Under the pieces are notes generated by a model, which saw only the letters and a list, made by a program, of their open reading frames with translations, was not told where the DNA came from and made no database searches. Position numbers and translations under genes: made by a program. Positions 10,931-13,290 of a stretch of DNA of 13,290 nt are shown piece after piece (positions within the stretch are counted from its first letter, which is position 1; each line of letters starts with the position of its first letter). The stretch comes from an uncultured Clostridia bacterium (GTDB lineage Bacteria; Bacillota; Clostridia; RUG12999): contig CALLNG010000331.1 in assembly GCA_938005345.1 (NCBI GenBank), positions 1-13,290 of the forward strand, read 5' to 3'.

Positions 10931-13290
10931 ATGGATTACCACAGTTCCATGCCTTGGCACGCACAACCCGTATCGGAGGTTTGCCAAACACTGCACACCT
11001 CTGCCGGGGGACTGGGCGACGCCGAGGCTGCCGAAAGGCTTAACTCAAACGGCCGCAATGAATTGCGTACCAAACCGCCCAAAACGGTTTACCAAATGCT
11101 TCTGGCACAAATTTTAGACCCCATGGTGTTGATTTTGATTGGTGCGGCGGCATTTTCTGCCGTCTTGCAACAGTGGACGGAAGCTGCCGTCATTTTTGCC
11201 ATTGTTATGATCAACGCCGTCATTGGCATTGTACAAGAGAAAAAAGCGCAGTCGTCGCTGGAGGCACTGCGCCGCATGAGCGCACCCACAGCGCGCGTAC
11301 TGCGCCAGGGAGAAGAGAGTATCGTCCCCGCCAGCGAGCTGGTGGTAGGCGATGTGGTACTGCTGGGCGATGGTGATATGGTCCCCGCTGACCTGCGGTT
11401 GCTGGACTCCGCTAATCTCAAGGTTCAGGAAGCCTCTCTGACCGGGGAATCCGTCCCCACGGAAAAGGACGCGGACGCGCTGCTGCCATCGGAATGCGCG
11501 CTGGGCGACCGGCACAACATGGCGTACACCTCTTCGATTGTCACCTACGGGCGTGCCACTGGCGTGGTGGTCGCCACGGGCATGCAGACGGAGGTAGGGC
11601 ATATTGCCGGTATGCTGGAGCAGCAGGACGAACTGGACACCCCGCTTAAGCGCAAGCTGAACGCCGTGGGCAAAACGCTGACCGCAGCCGGCTTGGTCAT
11701 ATGCGCTCTGATTTTTGTCATTGGCGCGCTGTACCAACGCCCGCTCATTCCACAATTTTTGGTAGCCATCTCGCTGGCTATTTCCATCATTCCGGAGGGC
11801 CTGCCCGCGACCGCGACCATTGTGATGGCACTGGGCGTGCAGCGCATGGCGAAGAAAAACGCGCTGATACGCAAGCTGCCCGCCGTGGAAACACTGGGCA
11901 ACGCCACGGTGATTTGCAGCGACAAAACCGGAACACTGACGCTGAACAAAATGACGGTAACGGAAATTGCTGTAGACAGCGGTTTTGAGGCGTGCAGCGC
12001 TTTACCGCTTGAGGACGCTGCCCGGCTGCGCCCGGCGGAATACCGGGAACTGGTGAACGCGGCGGCGCTTTGCAACGATGCGAGCCTAGACCCAGACCGG
12101 GAAGGGGAAATCATCGGCGACCCAACGGAGGGTGCGCTGATTTTCATGGCACAGCTATTTGGCGTGGACCATGAGATGCTGGAGGATACACATCCCCGCC
12201 TCTATGAGCAGCCGTTTGATTCCGATAGGAAACGCATGACCACCGTTCATCAAATGGCGGATGGCTATACCGCATACACCAAGGGCGCGGTGGACGAAAT
12301 GCTGCCGCTGTGCAGCCATTTGCTGACAGCGCAGGGCGCACGGCCCATGACACAGCAGGACCGCCGCCGTATCTCTAGCCTTTGCCACAGCATGTCGGCG
12401 CGGGCACTGCGTGTGCTGGGGTTTGCCATGCGGCCTGTAGATCACATACCAGAGAAGGCCGGTGTAGATTTGGAACAAGGCCTGACCTTTTTGGGCATGG
12501 CGGGGATGATAGACCCACCGCGGCAGGAGGTGGTGGAAGCGGTACGTACCTGCCGCGGTGCGGGTATCCGCACTATTATGATCACTGGCGACCACAAGGT
12601 GACGGCGGTTGCCATTGCCAAAGAACTCGGTATTTACCAGGCGGGCAGCACGGTGCTGTCTGGCGAGGAACTGGACGCACTCCATGACGAAGAACTGGAC
12701 GAAGCAGTGAAAACCGCATCGGTATTTGCACGCGTTTCACCTGCCGATAAACTGCGTATCATCCAAGCCCTGCGGCGCACCGGTGAGGTGGCTGCTATGA
12801 CGGGTGACGGCGTGAACGATTCGCCCGCACTCAAAGCCGCAGACATTGGCGTAGCAATGGGCGTGACCGGGACGGACGTTGCTAAGGACGCCGCCGACAT
12901 GATTTTGCTGGACGACCGTTTCACCACCATCGCTTATGCCATCAAGGAAGGGCGTCGCGTGTACCGCAACATCCAAAAAGTAATTCAGTTTTTGCTAGCG
13001 GGCAACATCGCGGAAATCGCAACGCTGTTTGCTGCAACGGTGTTTAACTGGGACGCGCCACTTTTAGCGGTGCATATTCTATGGGTGAACCTCGCAACTG
13101 CAACACTGCCCGCATTGGCGCTGGGCGTGGATCCTGCGAGCAAAAATATCATGCGCCATCCGCCCGTGCAATCTGGCACGCTGTTTGAACGGGATTTGGT
13201 GGGCCGGGTGCTTGTACAGGGCATTTTTGTGGCGGCAGCAACCACGCTTGCCTACTGGATTGGCGCAGCGGACGGCAATCACGCCGCTGG
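10931..13290 (+). CDS. P2-type cation-transporting ATPase (Ca2+-ATPase-like), 3' partial
   Basis: Membrane ion pump of the PacL/PMCA-like P2 group, 786 codons in view with the last transmembrane helices beyond the edge. Order: N-terminal cytoplasmic region with a WHAQPVSEVCQTL segment, helices M1-M2, actuator domain with TGES (171-174), M3-M4 with PEGLP (Glu289), DKTGTLT with phosphorylated Asp331, nucleotide domain with KGA, TGD, and GDGVND (625-630), then M5 with Asn692 and Glu695 and M6. In M6 the usual NLVTDGLP is NLATATLP (Asn720; Ala724 where calcium pumps have Asp), so ion selectivity may differ from Ca2+. ATG at 10931 follows AAAGGAGTGG by 10-13 bases. Expression is probably governed by the attenuated leader. 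The cation is undetermined: Ca2+, Mn2+, Mg2+ or a monovalent ion are possible. Confidence 0.9.
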   Translation, partial: MDYHSSMPWHAQPVSEVCQTLHTSAGGLGDAEAAERLNSNGRNELRTKPPKTVYQMLLAQILDPMVLILIGAAAFSAVLQQWTEAAVIFAIVMINAVIGIVQEKKAQSSLEALRRMSAPTARVLRQGEESIVPASELVVGDVVLLGDGDMVPADLRLLDSANLKVQEASLTGESVPTEKDADALLPSECALGDRHNMAYTSSIVTYGRATGVVVATGMQTEVGHIAGMLEQQDELDTPLKRKLNAVGKTLTAAGLVICALIFVIGALYQRPLIPQFLVAISLAISIIPEGLPATATIVMALGVQRMAKKNALIRKLPAVETLGNATVICSDKTGTLTLNKMTVTEIAVDSGFEACSALPLEDAARLRPAEYRELVNAAALCNDASLDPDREGEIIGDPTEGALIFMAQLFGVDHEMLEDTHPRLYEQPFDSDRKRMTTVHQMADGYTAYTKGAVDEMLPLCSHLLTAQGARPMTQQDRRRISSLCHSMSARALRVLGFAMRPVDHIPEKAGVDLEQGLTFLGMAGMIDPPRQEVVEAVRTCRGAGIRTIMITGDHKVTAVAIAKELGIYQAGSTVLSGEELDALHDEELDEAVKTASVFARVSPADKLRIIQALRRTGEVAAMTGDGVNDSPALKAADIGVAMGVTGTDVAKDAADMILLDDRFTTIAYAIKEGRRVYRNIQKVIQFLLAGNIAEIATLFAATVFNWDAPLLAVHILWVNLATATLPALALGVDPASKNIMRHPPVQSGTLFERDLVGRVLVQGIFVAAATTLAYWIGAADGNHAA

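Noticed and set aside
11114..12147. Long minus-strand open frames inside the P-type ATPase gene
   Set aside because: The + frame encodes all ATPase motifs without interruption; the antisense frames are Ser/Thr/Ala- or His/Gln-rich shadows.

Overview
This window is a stretch of bacterial chromosome, most likely from an anaerobic Firmicute of class Clostridia. That is inferred from a PanG-type ketopantoate reductase, strong AGGAGG-type ribosome sites, frequent TTG starts, and barnase/barstar and DUF4279-like accessory genes. Most of it is GC-rich housekeeping sequence. A more AT-rich accessory island lies between about 5.1 and 7.8 kb. I saw no rRNA, tRNA, CRISPR array, transposase or integrase.

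Layout. (1) 1-680: the 3' part of a RraA/HMG-aldolase-like gene on +, ending at a bidirectional terminator. (2) 718-3537, minus strand: a compact pantothenate operon, transcribed panG-panB-panC-panD, with overlapping stops and starts. It covers the steps to ketopantoate, pantoate, beta-alanine and pantothenate. (3) 3689-4846, minus: an iron-dependent alcohol dehydrogenase with its own promoter and probable terminator. (4) 4850-5602: repeat- and hairpin-rich intergenic DNA around one small orphan gene. (5) 5603-5841: a tiny helix-turn-helix gene under a perfect consensus promoter. (6) 5894-7738, minus: a toxin/immunity cassette made of a barnase-family ribonuclease with a short MuF-like Cys/His domain, two duplicated barstars and a DUF4279-like pseudogene. 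(7) 7741-8424: a divergent XRE regulator whose promoter sits inside a 13-bp inverted-repeat operator. (8) 8560-10618: rlmB, a GDT1-family (probably Mn2+) exporter, and a YcxB-like membrane protein whose start region looks frameshifted. (9) 10662-13290: a consensus promoter, a roughly 170-nt leader with an Asp-rich leader ORF and a large intrinsic terminator, then a P2-type cation ATPase that runs off the window.

The two most notable systems are these. The barnase-barstar-barstar-DUF4279 cassette has the complete barnase catalytic set and two immunity proteins that differ at a barnase-contact position. The ATPase has an attenuator-like leader with no recognisable yybP-ykoY core, and its M6 helix has lost the usual calcium-binding Asp. 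Both functional readings are inferences from motifs and layout; no database search was run.
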